Shown here: positions 41,746 to 50,919 of the stretch, piece by piece
Numbering within the stretch: the stretch's first letter is position 1
Layout of the letters: every line of letters starts with the position of its first letter
Source: Sphaerotilus uruguayifluvii
Lineage (GTDB): Bacteria > Pseudomonadota > Gammaproteobacteria > Burkholderiales > Burkholderiaceae_C
Length of the DNA: 64,000 nucleotides
Reading direction: 5' to 3'
Assembly: GCF_013294065.1 (NCBI RefSeq)
Contig: NZ_JABSNM010000003.1
Location: 159,351 to 223,350 of the forward strand
The notes under the pieces: generated by a model
Told to the model about the DNA's origin: nothing
Seen by the model: only the letters and a program-made list of their open reading frames with translations
The model's database searches: none
Program-made: the position numbers and the translations under genes

Positions 41746-41918
41746 GAATCTCTCCGGCAGCGGCTCGGCGCTGTTGATGGACACAGAACGGGTGTCGATT
41801 GCATCAATTTTTCTCAATCGCCCCTGTCACCGGTGCCGGGATCACGCATCAAAATCCGGCTCAGTTCCTCACATGTGAAAAAGCGTTGCCCGCCCCTCCC
41901 GCCTCCGCCCGACCGCCC

Positions 41919-43076
41919 ATGCCCCGCACCGCCCAGCCGCGCCGCCTGCGCCTGCTCCATCTGGAAGATTCGGAGCTGGATCACCAGCTGGTGCTGGCGC
42001 ACCTGCGCCGCGGCGGCATCGAGCCGTCGATGCAGCGCATCGACACCGAGGGCGCCTTCCTGGCCGCGCTGGAGCAGCGCTGGGACGCGGTGATCTCCGA
42101 CTACAACCTGCCGGGCTTCTCCGGCCTGGTGGCGCTGGAGCTGCTGCGCGAGCGCGATCCGCTGCTGCCCTTCATCCTGGTCTCCGGCGAGATCGGCGAG
42201 GACACCGCGGTCGAGGCGATGCGCAACGGCGCCTCCGACTACCTGCTCAAGAGCAACCTGATCCGGCTGGTGCCGGCGCTGCTGCATGCGGTCGAGGTCT
42301 GCGAGGGCCTGCGCGCGCGCAAGCGCAGCGACGAGGAGCTGGCGCGCTCGCGCAAGCGCCTGTCGGAGCTGGCGCAGCATCTGCAGACCTCGATCGAGAT
42401 GGAGCGCGCCGCCATCGCGCGCGAGATCCACGACGACGTCGGCGGCTCGCTGACCGCGGTCAAGTTCGATCTGGCCTGGCTGGCGCGCCACGCGCCCAAC
42501 GGCCCGATGGCCGAGCGCGCGCAGCAGGCGCTGGAGACGGTCAACCACGCGATCGAGGCCAGCCAGCGCATCATGCACAACCTGCGCCCGGCCATTCTCG
42601 AGCAGGGCCTGGTGGCGGCGCTGCAGTGGATGACGCAGCGCTTCGAGCGCCGCAACGGCATCATGACCGCCTTCCGCACCAGCCATGACCACCTGCGCCT
42701 GCCCCCGGGCGTGCCGCTGGTGGCCTATCGCACCGCGCAGGAGGCGCTGACCAACATCTCCAAGCACGCCCGCGCCACCCGGGTGCAGGTCGACCTGACG
42801 GTGGCCGCCGGCGTGCTGTCGCTGGAGATCAGCGACAACGGCCGCGGCCTGTCGAACCAGGACCTCGGCAAGGAACGCTCCTTCGGCATCCGCGGCCTGC
42901 ACGAGCGCGCCGACACCGTCGGCGGCTGGATCGACCTGAGCAGCTCGCCCACCGGCACGACGCTGATCCTGTCGGTGCCGCTCGACGTGGTCGGCACCAG
43001 CTCGCGTCCCGGCGACACCGACATCGACCTGCCCCTGGGCAGTCCGCACGATCCATCCACCTGGGGAGCGCTATGA
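41919..43076 (+). CDS. Receiver-histidine kinase (REC-HisKA_3-HATPase), NarX/DegS type
   Basis: The 385-residue soluble protein begins with a receiver domain (phospho-acceptor Asp61 in VISDYNLPG, then VSGEIGED), followed by a HisKA_3 dimerisation domain with His171 in IAREIHDDVGG and an ATPase domain with ISDNGRG and FGIRGLHERA. It has no membrane segment, so it probably receives input by phosphotransfer or a partner. Its stop overlaps the next response regulator by 4 nt. No Shine-Dalgarno sequence is visible before the chosen ATG, so the start is uncertain. Confidence 0.9.
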   Translation: MPRTAQPRRLRLLHLEDSELDHQLVLAHLRRGGIEPSMQRIDTEGAFLAALEQRWDAVISDYNLPGFSGLVALELLRERDPLLPFILVSGEIGEDTAVEAMRNGASDYLLKSNLIRLVPALLHAVEVCEGLRARKRSDEELARSRKRLSELAQHLQTSIEMERAAIAREIHDDVGGSLTAVKFDLAWLARHAPNGPMAERAQQALETVNHAIEASQRIMHNLRPAILEQGLVAALQWMTQRFERRNGIMTAFRTSHDHLRLPPGVPLVAYRTAQEALTNISKHARATRVQVDLTVAAGVLSLEISDNGRGLSNQDLGKERSFGIRGLHERADTVGGWIDLSSSPTGTTLILSVPLDVVGTSSRPGDTDIDLPLGSPHDPSTWGAL

Positions 43077-43702
43077 CCCGCGTCATCCTGTGCGACGACC
43101 ACGCGCTGATCCGCCGTGGCATCCGCGACACGCTGGCCGAGCAGCCCGACATGCAGATCGTCGGCGAGGCCGGCGAATACGGCGAGCTGCGCACGCTGCT
43201 GCGCAGCACCTCCTGCGACGTGCTGGTGCTCGACATCAGCATGCCCGGGCGCAGCGGCCTGGACGTGCTGCATGTGCTCAAGGACGAAGGCTCGCCGATC
43301 CGGGTGCTGATCGTCTCGATGTACCCGGAGGACCAGTACGCGCTGCGCGCGCTGCGGGCCGGCGCCTACGGCTATGTCAACAAGGGCGCCGACCCGGCGC
43401 AGATCGTGGCCGCCGTGCGCATGGTCGCGCAGGGACGCAAGTACATCACCGCCGAGATGGCGCAGATGCTGGTCGAGAGCCTGACCACGCCCGCGCCCGA
43501 GGCGCCGCACGAGAAGCTCTCCGACCGCGAGCTGCAGACGCTGACGATGATCGCCTCCGGCAAGCGCCTGTCCGACATCGCCGAGGAGCTGTCGCTCAGC
43601 CCCAAGACCGTCAGCGTCTACCGCGCGCGCGTGCTGGAGAAGCTGGGCATGGCCAACAACTCCGAGCTGACGGTCTACGCGATCCGCAACGGCCTGGTCT
43701 GA
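43073..43702 (+). CDS. NarL/FixJ-family response regulator
   Basis: This 209-residue regulator is the probable partner of the overlapping kinase gene. The receiver domain has CDDHALIR and Asp54 (LVLDISMPG), and the C-terminal LuxR-type helix-turn-helix (LSDRELQTLTMIASGKRLSD, then LSLSPKTVSVYRARVLEKL) binds DNA. The targets are unknown. Start by ATGA overlap with the kinase. Confidence 0.94.
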   Translation: MTRVILCDDHALIRRGIRDTLAEQPDMQIVGEAGEYGELRTLLRSTSCDVLVLDISMPGRSGLDVLHVLKDEGSPIRVLIVSMYPEDQYALRALRAGAYGYVNKGADPAQIVAAVRMVAQGRKYITAEMAQMLVESLTTPAPEAPHEKLSDRELQTLTMIASGKRLSDIAEELSLSPKTVSVYRARVLEKLGMANNSELTVYAIRNGLV

Positions 43703-43722
43703 GCGCGGCCAGGACCGCGTGA

Positions 43723-43728
43723 GACAAT
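43723..43728 (+). promoter_or_regulatory. Candidate -10 element of the zeta-like module
   Basis: GACAAT lies 23 nt before the start of the small protein gene, between it and the end of the response regulator. It could give the module its own promoter. No clear -35 is present. Confidence 0.3.
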
Positions 43729-43751
43729 CCGGCGCATCACAGGAGCCCGCG

Positions 43752-44003
43752 ATGACCCCTCCGATCGTTGTTCTCGACGAAGCCGCGATGCAGGCGGCGG
43801 AAGCCCGCATTCCCGAACTGGCCGAGCTGGCGGTCAGGCAGGCCCGCCAGCAGGCGCTGCAGATCTCCGGACGGGTGATCGAGGCGGTCGACGGCCAGCT
43901 GGTCGAGACCCGCGCCAGCGGCGAGCGTCATGTGCTGCGCAGCCTGCCCGCGCGCATCCCGGTCCGGCGAGGCATGACGCTGACGCGCCGGGCACCACGC
44001 TGA
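43752..44003 (+). CDS. Small protein paired with the zeta-like kinase (putative antitoxin)
   Basis: The 83-residue protein matches no family I can name. It has a helical first half (EAAMQAAEARIPELAELAVRQARQQAL) and a basic C-terminus (RIPVRRGMTLTRRAPR). A strong AGGAG ribosome binding site 6 nt before the ATG fixes the start. It ends 2 nt before the zeta-like gene, so the two are translated together; by analogy with zeta-type modules it may be the neutralising partner. This function is inferred from position only. Confidence 0.6.
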   Translation: MTPPIVVLDEAAMQAAEARIPELAELAVRQARQQALQISGRVIEAVDGQLVETRASGERHVLRSLPARIPVRRGMTLTRRAPR

Positions 44004-44005
44004 GC

Positions 44006-44761
44006 ATGGACGTCCCGCGCCTGCGGGTCTTCGCCGGCCCGAACGGCTCGGGCAAGAGCACCATCAAGGAGGCGCTGCGGCCCGAATGGCTGGGCGTCTA
44101 TGTGAACGCCGACGAGATCGAGAAGTCCATCCGCGGCCGCGGCCACCTCGACCTGGCCGACTTCGCGCTGGGGGCGGCCGACCTGGCGGGCCTGCACGCC
44201 TTCATGGCCGCCTCGACCCTGCTGTCGCGCGATCCGGCGCTGCTCGCCGACGCAGCCCGGCTGGGCCTCGACGGCAGCCGCGTGATCTTCGGTGCGGTGC
44301 AGGTCAACTCCTACCACGCCTCGGTGCTGTCGGACTTCATCCGCCACCGGCTGCTGGCGCGCGGCCAGTCCTTCACCTTCGAGACGGTCATGTCCTCGCG
44401 CGACAAGGTGGACTTCATGGCCCGGGCACGCGCGCACGGCTACCGCACCTACCTGTACTTCGTCGCCACCGACGACCCGGAGATCAATGTCGAGCGAGTG
44501 CGCAACCGTGTGCTCGGCGGCGGGCATCCGGTGCCGCAGGACAAGATCCGCGAGCGCTATCACCGCTCGCTGGACCTGCTGCCGCAGGCCATCGACCAGA
44601 GCAGCCGCGCCTATGTCTTCGACAACTCCGGAGAGGACCGGCTGCTGCTGGCCGAGATCACCGACGCGGGCGAGTCGCTGAGCCTGGAGACCGACGCGAT
44701 CCCGCCCTGGTTCCAGCCGGTGCTGGATCGCTACGCGTCCGACGAGGACGCGCCGGACTGA
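44006..44761 (+). CDS. Zeta-toxin-like P-loop kinase (predicted ABC-type ATPase family)
   Basis: The 251-residue protein has a Walker A FAGPNGSGKST (Lys17) at the N-terminus, the acidic NADEIEKS segment expected for the catalytic/sugar-binding region, FETVMSS and the downstream block YFVATDDPEINVERV(R)NRV with Arg residues typical of the zeta/PezT-like kinase family. True zeta toxins phosphorylate UDP-N-acetylglucosamine; whether this relative does is unknown. It follows the small 83-residue gene by 2 nt and converges on hisF with a 4-nt gap. Confidence 0.8.
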   Translation: MDVPRLRVFAGPNGSGKSTIKEALRPEWLGVYVNADEIEKSIRGRGHLDLADFALGAADLAGLHAFMAASTLLSRDPALLADAARLGLDGSRVIFGAVQVNSYHASVLSDFIRHRLLARGQSFTFETVMSSRDKVDFMARARAHGYRTYLYFVATDDPEINVERVRNRVLGGGHPVPQDKIRERYHRSLDLLPQAIDQSSRAYVFDNSGEDRLLLAEITDAGESLSLETDAIPPWFQPVLDRYASDEDAPD

Positions 44762-44765
44762 GCAT

Positions 44766-45551
44766 TCAGAGCCGCACCGGGATCCCGCGCGCGGCCATCA
44801 CCTGCTTGGCTTCGGCCACGGTGTGGTCGCCATAGTGGAAGATGCTGGCGGCCAGCACCGCATCCGCCCCGCCCTGCTGCACGCCGTCGGCCAGGTGGTC
44901 GAGGTTGCCCACGCCGCCCGAGGCGATCACCGGCACCGGCACCGCGTCCGCCACCGCGCGGGTCAGCTCCAGGTCGAAGCCGATCTTGGTGCCGTCGCGG
45001 TCCATGCTGGTCAGCAGGATCTCGCCGGCGCCCATCTGCGCCATCTGCGCCGCCCACGCCACCGCGTCGATGTGCATGTTCTTGCGCCCGCCATGGGTGT
45101 AGACGTCCCAGCCCGGGCCCTTGGCGGCGAGGTCCTCGCCCACCCGGCGCTTGGCGTCGATCGCCACGACGATGCACTGCGAGCCGTACTTGTCGCTGGC
45201 CTCGCGGATCACCTGCGGATTGGCCACCGCCGCCGAGTTGAAGCTCACCTTGTCGGCGCCGGCGTTGAGCAGCCGGCGCACGTCGGCCACCGTGCGCACC
45301 CCCCCGCCCACCGTCAGCGGGATGAAGACCTGCGAGGCCACCGCCTCGATGATGTGCAGGATCAGGTCGCGGCCGTCGCTGGTGGCGGTGATGTCGAGGA
45401 AGGTCAGCTCGTCGGCGCCCTGGTCGTTGTAGCGCGCGGCGATGTCCACCGGATCGCCCGCGTCGCGCAGGCCGACGAAGTTGACGCCCTTGACGACACG
45501 ACCGCCGGTCACGTCCAGGCAGGGAATGATGCGTTTGGCGAGCATGCGCAA
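44766..45551 (-). CDS. hisF: Imidazole glycerol phosphate synthase, cyclase subunit
   Basis: HisF, with HisH, makes imidazole glycerol phosphate and AICAR. The 261-residue (beta/alpha)8 barrel has the catalytic Asp in [15 protein letters not shown] and the second in [10 protein letters not shown], plus the phosphate-binding VGGGVR and ASGGVGN loops. It is the last his gene on this strand, 6 nt after the MntA-like gene. In relatives hisI-hisE follow it directly; here a convergent zeta-like gene does. Confidence 0.96.
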   Translation of the reverse strand: MRMLAKRIIPCLDVTGGRVVKGVNFVGLRDAGDPVDIAARYNDQGADELTFLDITATSDGRDLILHIIEAVASQVFIPLTVGGGVRTVADVRRLLNAGADKVSFNSAAVANPQVIREASDKYGSQCIVVAIDAKRRVGEDLAAKGPGWDVYTHGGRKNMHIDAVAWAAQMAQMGAGEILLTSMDRDGTKIGFDLELTRAVADAVPVPVIASGGVGNLDHLADGVQQGGADAVLAASIFHYGDHTVAEAKQVMAARGIPVRL

Positions 45552-45557
45552 AGTCTC

Positions 45558-45902
45558 TCAGCAGGAAGGCGCCTCGGACGGCGCCCACAGCAGACGGCCC
45601 GCGCGATCGATGTGATCGCGCAGCGGTCCGTCCTCGATGTCGGCCAGACGGGACAGGTCCATCTGGTAGGGAAGCAGCAGGTCGTCGATCTCCTGCTCGA
45701 GGCGCAGGAAGTCGGAGAACGACAGGGTCGGCGCGTCGAGCGTCAGGTCGATGTCGGAGCCGGGCCGGTGGGTGCCGAGCGCGCGCGAGCCGTAGATCAG
45801 CGCACGCCGGACCTGCGGATAGCGCGACAGCACCGTGCGCAGCCGCTCCAGCGTGCGTGCGGACAGGCCGAACTCGTCGGCCGGGCCCTCAGGCACCGGC
45901 AC
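45558..45902 (-). CDS. mntA: MntA-like minimal nucleotidyltransferase antitoxin
   Basis: MNT antitoxins neutralise HEPN toxins, in studied cases by attaching AMP to a tyrosine of the toxin. The product is 114 residues from GTG 45902, the size of the family member HI0073. It carries the antitoxin signature GSX10DXD: Gly38-Ser39 (IYGSRALG) and Asp50/Asp52 (GSDIDL). GTG 45902 has AAGGG 7 nt upstream and overlaps the HepT stop by 14 nt; ATG 45950 is an alternative. The stop is 6 nt from hisF. Confidence 0.88.
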   Translation of the reverse strand: MPVPEGPADEFGLSARTLERLRTVLSRYPQVRRALIYGSRALGTHRPGSDIDLTLDAPTLSFSDFLRLEQEIDDLLLPYQMDLSRLADIEDGPLRDHIDRAGRLLWAPSEAPSC

Positions 45903-46317
45903 TGCGCAGCCCTTCCATGCGCCGGGCGAATGCGGCGAACAGGTCGGCATAGCACGAGGTGATGCGCCCGACCAGCAGCTCGGCCGTCACCCGGTTGTAG
46001 GTGTGCGAGGACTGGTTGCGGCTGACGATCATCTCCATCCAGCCTTCGCCGTCCTCGATCAGCTGCACCGCGAAGGCGGCCCGGGTGGCGTCGCGCGAGC
46101 CCATGATCTCGGTCTGCCCCTGGTAGGCGAAGTAGTCCTTCATGACCTTCCAGGACAGCTCGTGCGTGAACTCGAAGGCCTGGATCAGCCCCTGCTGCTC
46201 CAGCTCGCTGAGCGCACGCTCCCGGCTCAGCGCCACCGCCGACTGCAGCTGCCGCAGCGCCCGGACGTAGTTGTCCAGTCGCAGCTGCCAGCGCGGCGGC
46301 ATCGCCTCGGTGCTCAT
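45889..46317 (-). CDS. hepT: HepT-like HEPN ribonuclease toxin
   Basis: The 142-residue all-helical protein belongs to the HEPN/nucleotidyltransferase-substrate-binding family (HI0074 size and pattern). The active-site signature RX4HXY is intact: Arg100-Asn-Gln-Ser-Ser-His105-Thr-Tyr107. In characterised HepT proteins this motif cuts RNA and the tyrosine is polyAMPylated by MntA. It begins 11 nt after hisA and overlaps the MntA gene, so it is transcribed within the his operon. The gene order, toxin then antitoxin, is usual for this system. Confidence 0.88.
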   Translation of the reverse strand: MSTEAMPPRWQLRLDNYVRALRQLQSAVALSRERALSELEQQGLIQAFEFTHELSWKVMKDYFAYQGQTEIMGSRDATRAAFAVQLIEDGEGWMEMIVSRNQSSHTYNRVTAELLVGRITSCYADLFAAFARRMEGLRSAGA

Positions 46318-46328
46318 GGCGCCAGCAA

Positions 46329-47078
46329 TCAGCCCGCCACGCCGCCCAGCGCGTCGGCGCGGGCCTGGCCGGCGGCGAAGTCGAGGTCGCCGGTGTAGAT
46401 CGAGCGGCCGCAGATCACGCCCTCGACGCCTTCCTTCTCGACCGCGCACAGCGCCTCGATGTCCTGGATGTTGGACAGGCCGCCGGAGGCGATCACCGGG
46501 ATCTTCAGCGCCTGCGCCAGGCGCACGGTCGCATCGATGTTGATGCCCGAGAGCATGCCGTCGCGGCCGATGTCGGTGTAGATGACGCTCTCGACGCCGT
46601 AGTCCTCGAACTTCTTGGCCAGATCGACCACCTCGTGGCCGGTCAGCTTGCTCCAGCCGTCGGTGGCGACCTTGCCGTCCTTGGCGTCCAGGCCGACGAT
46701 GATGTGGCCGGGGAAGGCGGCGCAGGCGTCGCGCAGCAGGCCGGGGTTCTTGACCGCGGCGGTGCCGATGATGACGTAGCTGATGCCGGCGTCCAGGTAG
46801 CGCTCGATGGTGTCGAGGTCGCGGATGCCGCCGCCGAGCTGCACCGGGATGCGGCCGCCCACCTCGGCCAGGATGGACTTGATCGCGCCGGCGTTGACCG
46901 GCTTGCCGGCGAAGGCGCCGTTCAGGTCGACCAGGTGCAGGCGGCGGCCGCCGGCGTCGAGCCAGCGCCGCGCGATGACGGACGGATCGTCCCCGAAGGT
47001 GGTGGAGTCGTTCATGTCGCCCTGTTTGAGGCGGACACACTTGCCGTCTTTGAGATCGATCGCCGGGATCAGCAGCAT
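46329..47078 (-). CDS. hisA: Phosphoribosylformimino-AICAR-phosphate isomerase
   Basis: HisA isomerises ProFAR to PRFAR, the fourth step of histidine synthesis. The 249-residue barrel has the catalytic Asp in [15 protein letters not shown] and the second in YTDIGRDGM, and phosphate loops LGGGIRD and ASGGLSN. It lies 66 nt after hisH. The next gene on the strand is the HepT toxin rather than hisF. Confidence 0.96.
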   Translation of the reverse strand: MLLIPAIDLKDGKCVRLKQGDMNDSTTFGDDPSVIARRWLDAGGRRLHLVDLNGAFAGKPVNAGAIKSILAEVGGRIPVQLGGGIRDLDTIERYLDAGISYVIIGTAAVKNPGLLRDACAAFPGHIIVGLDAKDGKVATDGWSKLTGHEVVDLAKKFEDYGVESVIYTDIGRDGMLSGINIDATVRLAQALKIPVIASGGLSNIQDIEALCAVEKEGVEGVICGRSIYTGDLDFAAGQARADALGGVAG

Positions 47079-47144
47079 GGCTGGAAACGCAGAGGTTGCG
47101 GTTGAATGAGGAAGGGAGGCGCGGGAGTTGCCGGTCGGCGCCGC

Positions 47145-47807
47145 TCAGGGCTTCCAGGACAGGAAGTTGCGGTAGAGCGCCAGGCCGTGGTCGGCGCTCT
47201 TCTCCGGGTGGAACTGGGTCGCGAAAATGTTATCCCGGGCCACCGCGCAGGTAAAGGCGTCGCCGTAGTCGGTCTCGCCGGCGGCGTGGCGCGCATCGGC
47301 CGGGCAGGCGTGATAGCTGTGCACGAAGTAGAACCAGGCGCCGTCGGGCACGCCGGCCCAGACCGGATGGACCGCGCCGTCGTGCGCCACCTGGCGCACC
47401 CGGTTCCAGCCCATCTGCGGCACCTTGAAGCGGCTGCCGTCGGGCTGCAGGCGCCCGTCCAGGCGGAAGCGGATGACCCGGCCCGGAATCAGCCCCAGGC
47501 CCGGCGTGTCCTGCTCCTCCGAGTGGTCGAGCAGCATCTGCATCCCGACGCACACGCCCATCAGCGGCTTGGTCGCGGCGGCTTCGAGCACGGCGTCCTT
47601 CAGGCCCGAGTCGTGCAGCTCGCGCATGCAGTCGCGCATCGCGCCCTGGCCCGGCAGCACCACGCGCTCGGCGGCACGCACCTCCTCGGGGCGCGAGGTG
47701 ACGACCACCTCCAGCCCGGAGCCCTGCGCGACGTGCATCACCGCCTGCGACACCGAGCGCAGGTTGCCCATGCCGTAATCGACGACGGCGACAGTTCTTT
47801 GGCTCAT
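47145..47807 (-). CDS. hisH: Imidazole glycerol phosphate synthase, glutaminase subunit
   Basis: HisH releases ammonia from glutamine and channels it to HisF. The 220-residue class I amidotransferase has the nucleophile Cys86 in GVCVGMQ, an oxyanion-region PGQGAM, and the His/Glu pair in TQFHPEKS near the C-terminus. It is separated from hisB by a single base. Confidence 0.96.
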   Translation of the reverse strand: MSQRTVAVVDYGMGNLRSVSQAVMHVAQGSGLEVVVTSRPEEVRAAERVVLPGQGAMRDCMRELHDSGLKDAVLEAAATKPLMGVCVGMQMLLDHSEEQDTPGLGLIPGRVIRFRLDGRLQPDGSRFKVPQMGWNRVRQVAHDGAVHPVWAGVPDGAWFYFVHSYHACPADARHAAGETDYGDAFTCAVARDNIFATQFHPEKSADHGLALYRNFLSWKP

Positions 47808-47808
47808 G

Positions 47809-48432
47809 TCAGAGGCATCCCTTGGTCGACGGAATCACGCCGGCCGAGCGCGGATCGGGCGTGATCGCCATGCGGATCGCGCGGCCGAAGGCCTTGAAGA
47901 TCGTCTCGCACTGGTGGTGCGCGTTGTGGCCCTTCAGGTTGTCGACATGCAGGCTGACCAGCGCATGGTTGACGAAACCCTGGAAGAACTCGAACACCAG
48001 CTGCGTGTCGAGCGCGCCGATCATGCCGGCGGTGAACTTCACGTCCATCGCCAGGCCCGGACGGCCCGAGAAGTCGACCACCACGCGCGAGAGCGCCTCG
48101 TCCAGCGGCACGTAGGCGTGGCCGTAGCGGGTCAGGCCCTTCTTGTCGCCGACCGCCCGGGCCACCGCCATGCCCAGCGTGATGCCGACGTCCTCCACCG
48201 TGTGGTGGCCGTCGATGTGCAGGTCGCCGTCGGCCTCGATCTCCAGGTCGATCATGCCGTGACGGGCGATCTGGTCGAGCATGTGGTCGAAGAAGCCGAT
48301 GCCGGTCTTCAGGACCGACTTGCCGCTGCCGTCGAGGTTGACGCGCACGCGGATCTTCGTCTCGTTGGTGTCGCGGCGGATCTCGGCGATGCGGTCCGTT
48401 CCGGCGGCCGGGGTCAGGGTGTCAGTGCTCAT
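47809..48432 (-). CDS. hisB: Imidazoleglycerol-phosphate dehydratase
   Basis: This monofunctional HisB dehydrates imidazole glycerol phosphate. The 207-residue protein contains the manganese-binding repeats [13 protein letters not shown] and [11 protein letters not shown], and their second-half counterparts ([19 protein letters not shown]). The histidinol-phosphatase domain fused in enterobacteria is absent, as usual in betaproteobacteria. Confidence 0.96.
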   Translation of the reverse strand: MSTDTLTPAAGTDRIAEIRRDTNETKIRVRVNLDGSGKSVLKTGIGFFDHMLDQIARHGMIDLEIEADGDLHIDGHHTVEDVGITLGMAVARAVGDKKGLTRYGHAYVPLDEALSRVVVDFSGRPGLAMDVKFTAGMIGALDTQLVFEFFQGFVNHALVSLHVDNLKGHNAHHQCETIFKAFGRAIRMAITPDPRSAGVIPSTKGCL

Positions 48433-48447
48433 GGGGGGACTCGGGGC

Positions 48448-49551
48448 TCAGAGCGACGCGCGCAGCGCGGCGATCATGCGGTCGTTCTCGTCGGGCGTGC
48501 CGACGGTCAGGCGCAGGCAGTTGGCCAGCAGCGGGTGCAGCGCGGCGACATGCTTGATCAGCACGCCCTGGCGCTTCATGCCCTCGAAGGCGGCCTTCGA
48601 GTCGGCGACCCGCACCAGGATCATGTTGGCCTCGCTCGGCCAGGCCTTGACGCCCGGCATCTCGCGCAGCGCCGCCTGCAGCCGCTCGCGCTCCTGGCGC
48701 AGCACGGCCGCCTGGGTGGCGTACTCGTCGGCGTGCTCCAGCGCGAACAGCGCCGCCTCGGCGTTGAGCACGCTGACGTTGTAGGGCGGGCGCACCTTGT
48801 CGATCTCGCCCACCAGCGCGGCCGGCCCCACCATGTAGCCCAGGCGGATGCCGGCCAGGCCGAACTTGCTCAGCGTGCGCATCACCAGCACATGGTCGAA
48901 CTCGCCGGCGCGCGCCATCCACGAGCGCGACGAGAAGGGCTGGTAGGCCTCGTCGAACACGACCAGGCCGTTCTGGCGGCCGACCGCCGCGACGATCTTC
49001 TCGATCACCGCGTCGTCGAACAGGTTGGCGGTCGGGTTGTTCGGGTAGGCGATGTAGGTGATGGCCGGACGGTGCAGCTCGATGGCCTCGAGCATCGCGA
49101 CCTCGTCGAGCTCGAAGTCGGGCGTCAGCGGCACGCCGACGAACTCCAGCCCCTGCAGCTGCGCCGACATCGCGTACATCACGAAGCCCGGCACCGGCGC
49201 CAGGATGGTCGCACCGGGGCGGTCGCAGGCCATCGCCAGGAGCGAGATCAGCTCGTCCGAGCCGTTGCCCAGCATCAGCGCGCAGCCCTCGGGCAGGCCG
49301 ACGTGCGCGGCCAGCGCGGCCTTCAGCGTGTCGATGCGCTCGCCGGGATAGCGGTTGATCGCCACCGCGCCCAGGCGCCGGCCCAGCTCGGCCTGCAGCT
49401 CGGGCGACAGCGCGAAGGGGTTTTCCATCGCGTCGAGCTTGATGAAGCCGGCGCTGGGCTGCACCGCGTAGGCGTGCATGCCCTGCACATCGTTGCGCAG
49501 GATGGTCTGCAGGCGCTCGGGGAGCAGCGCGGCGGAAGAGGAATCAGTCAT
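48448..49551 (-). CDS. hisC: Histidinol-phosphate aminotransferase
   Basis: HisC is a PLP enzyme that transaminates imidazole acetol phosphate. The 367-residue fold-type I aminotransferase has YPNNPTAN, the VFDEAY(Q)PF aspartate motif and the PLP lysine in TLSKFGLAGIRLGY. It lies 14-15 nt from both hisD and hisB in the operon. Confidence 0.95.
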   Translation of the reverse strand: MTDSSSAALLPERLQTILRNDVQGMHAYAVQPSAGFIKLDAMENPFALSPELQAELGRRLGAVAINRYPGERIDTLKAALAAHVGLPEGCALMLGNGSDELISLLAMACDRPGATILAPVPGFVMYAMSAQLQGLEFVGVPLTPDFELDEVAMLEAIELHRPAITYIAYPNNPTANLFDDAVIEKIVAAVGRQNGLVVFDEAYQPFSSRSWMARAGEFDHVLVMRTLSKFGLAGIRLGYMVGPAALVGEIDKVRPPYNVSVLNAEAALFALEHADEYATQAAVLRQERERLQAALREMPGVKAWPSEANMILVRVADSKAAFEGMKRQGVLIKHVAALHPLLANCLRLTVGTPDENDRMIAALRASL

Positions 49552-49565
49552 CTCGGAACTCCGGT

Positions 49566-50888
49566 TCAGTCGGCGCGCTTCAGGCGGAACTCGGCGGCCT
49601 GCGCATGCGCCTGCAGGCCTTCGCCGTAGGCCAGCTCGGCGGCGATGGGGCCGAGCTGCTGCGCACCCGCCTCGCTCACCTCGATCAGGCTGGAGCGCTT
49701 CTGGAAGTCGTAGACGCCCAGCGGCGAGCTGAAGCGTGCGGTGCCGGAGGTCGGCAGCACATGGTTCGGGCCGGCGCAGTAGTCGCCCAGCGACTCGCTG
49801 GTGTAGGCGCCGAGGAAGATCGCGCCGGCGTGGCGCAGCAGCGGCTCCCAGCGGTGCGGCTCGGCCGAGCTGACCTCGAGGTGCTCCGGCGCGATGCGGT
49901 TGCTGATCGCGCAGGCCTCTTCCATGTCCTTCGTCAGGATCAGCGCGCCGCGGCCCTCCAGCGAAGCGCGGATGACGTCGCGGCGCGGCATGCCGTCGAT
50001 CAGGCGGTCGATCTCAGCCTGCACGCGCTCGATGTAGCCGGCGTCCGGGCACAGCAGGATCGACTGCGCCAGCTCGTCGTGCTCGGCCTGGCTGAAGAGG
50101 TCCATCGCCACCCAGTCCGGCGGCGTGGTGCCGTCGGCCAGCACCAGGATCTCGGAGGGACCGGCGATCATGTCGATGCCGACCTGGCCGAAGACGCGGC
50201 GCTTGGCGCTGGCGACATAGGCGTTGCCCGGGCCGGTGATCTTGTCGACGCGCGGCACGGTGGCGGTGCCGTGCGCCAGCGCGCCCACGGCCTGCGCGCC
50301 ACCGATCGTGAAGGCGCGGCTCACGCCCGCGACATAGGCCGCGGCCAGCACCAGCGCGTTCTTCTCGCCGCGCGGCGTCGGCACGACCATGACGATGTCG
50401 GGCACGCCCGCCACATGGGCGGGAATGGCGTTCATCAGCACCGACGACGGATACGCCGCCTTGCCGCCGGGCACGTAGATGCCGACGCGGTCCAGCGGCG
50501 TGACCTTCTGGCCCAGCAGCGTGCCGTCCTCGTCGCGGTAGGACCAGCTCAGGCCGCAGGCCTGCAGCTGGCGCTCGTGGTAGGCGCGCACGCGCTTCGC
50601 GGCGGATTCGAGCGCGCTGCGCTGCGCCGGCGTGATGGCGTCGAAGGCGGCTTTCAGCTCCTCGCGGGTCAGCTCGAGCGCGGCGACCGAGGGCGCCTCC
50701 AGCGCGTCGAAGCGCGCGGTGTACTCGAGCACCGCCGCGTCGCCACGGGTGCGCACGTCGTCGAGGATCGCGGCGACGCGCTCCTCGATCGCATGGTCCG
50801 TCTCCGCCGACCAGTGCAGCACGCGCTTGAACTCGGTCTCGAAATCGGCGCAGGTGGTGTTCAGGTGACGGACGGCGACGGGAGTCAT
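49566..50888 (-). CDS. hisD: Histidinol dehydrogenase
   Basis: HisD performs the last two oxidations from histidinol to histidine with NAD+ and zinc. The 440-residue protein has the signature [17 protein letters not shown], the zinc-ligand regions ([10 protein letters not shown]) and the C-terminal [16 protein letters not shown]. It lies between hisG and hisC. Confidence 0.96.
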   Translation of the reverse strand: MTPVAVRHLNTTCADFETEFKRVLHWSAETDHAIEERVAAILDDVRTRGDAAVLEYTARFDALEAPSVAALELTREELKAAFDAITPAQRSALESAAKRVRAYHERQLQACGLSWSYRDEDGTLLGQKVTPLDRVGIYVPGGKAAYPSSVLMNAIPAHVAGVPDIVMVVPTPRGEKNALVLAAAYVAGVSRAFTIGGAQAVGALAHGTATVPRVDKITGPGNAYVASAKRRVFGQVGIDMIAGPSEILVLADGTTPPDWVAMDLFSQAEHDELAQSILLCPDAGYIERVQAEIDRLIDGMPRRDVIRASLEGRGALILTKDMEEACAISNRIAPEHLEVSSAEPHRWEPLLRHAGAIFLGAYTSESLGDYCAGPNHVLPTSGTARFSSPLGVYDFQKRSSLIEVSEAGAQQLGPIAAELAYGEGLQAHAQAAEFRLKRAD

Positions 50889-50919
50889 GGCGGTTTCCGT
50901 GAGGGTGGAACGGGGGGAA

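Noticed and set aside
41796-41820. Inverted repeat CGATTG-N13-CAATCG in the cheY upstream region
   Set aside because: The arms are only 6 nt long, and no promoter hexamers can be placed around it.
41869-41878. Palindrome TCACATGTGA between cheY and the sensor kinase gene
   Set aside because: It is perfect but only 10 nt long, not repeated nearby and matches no regulator I can name; it could occur by chance.
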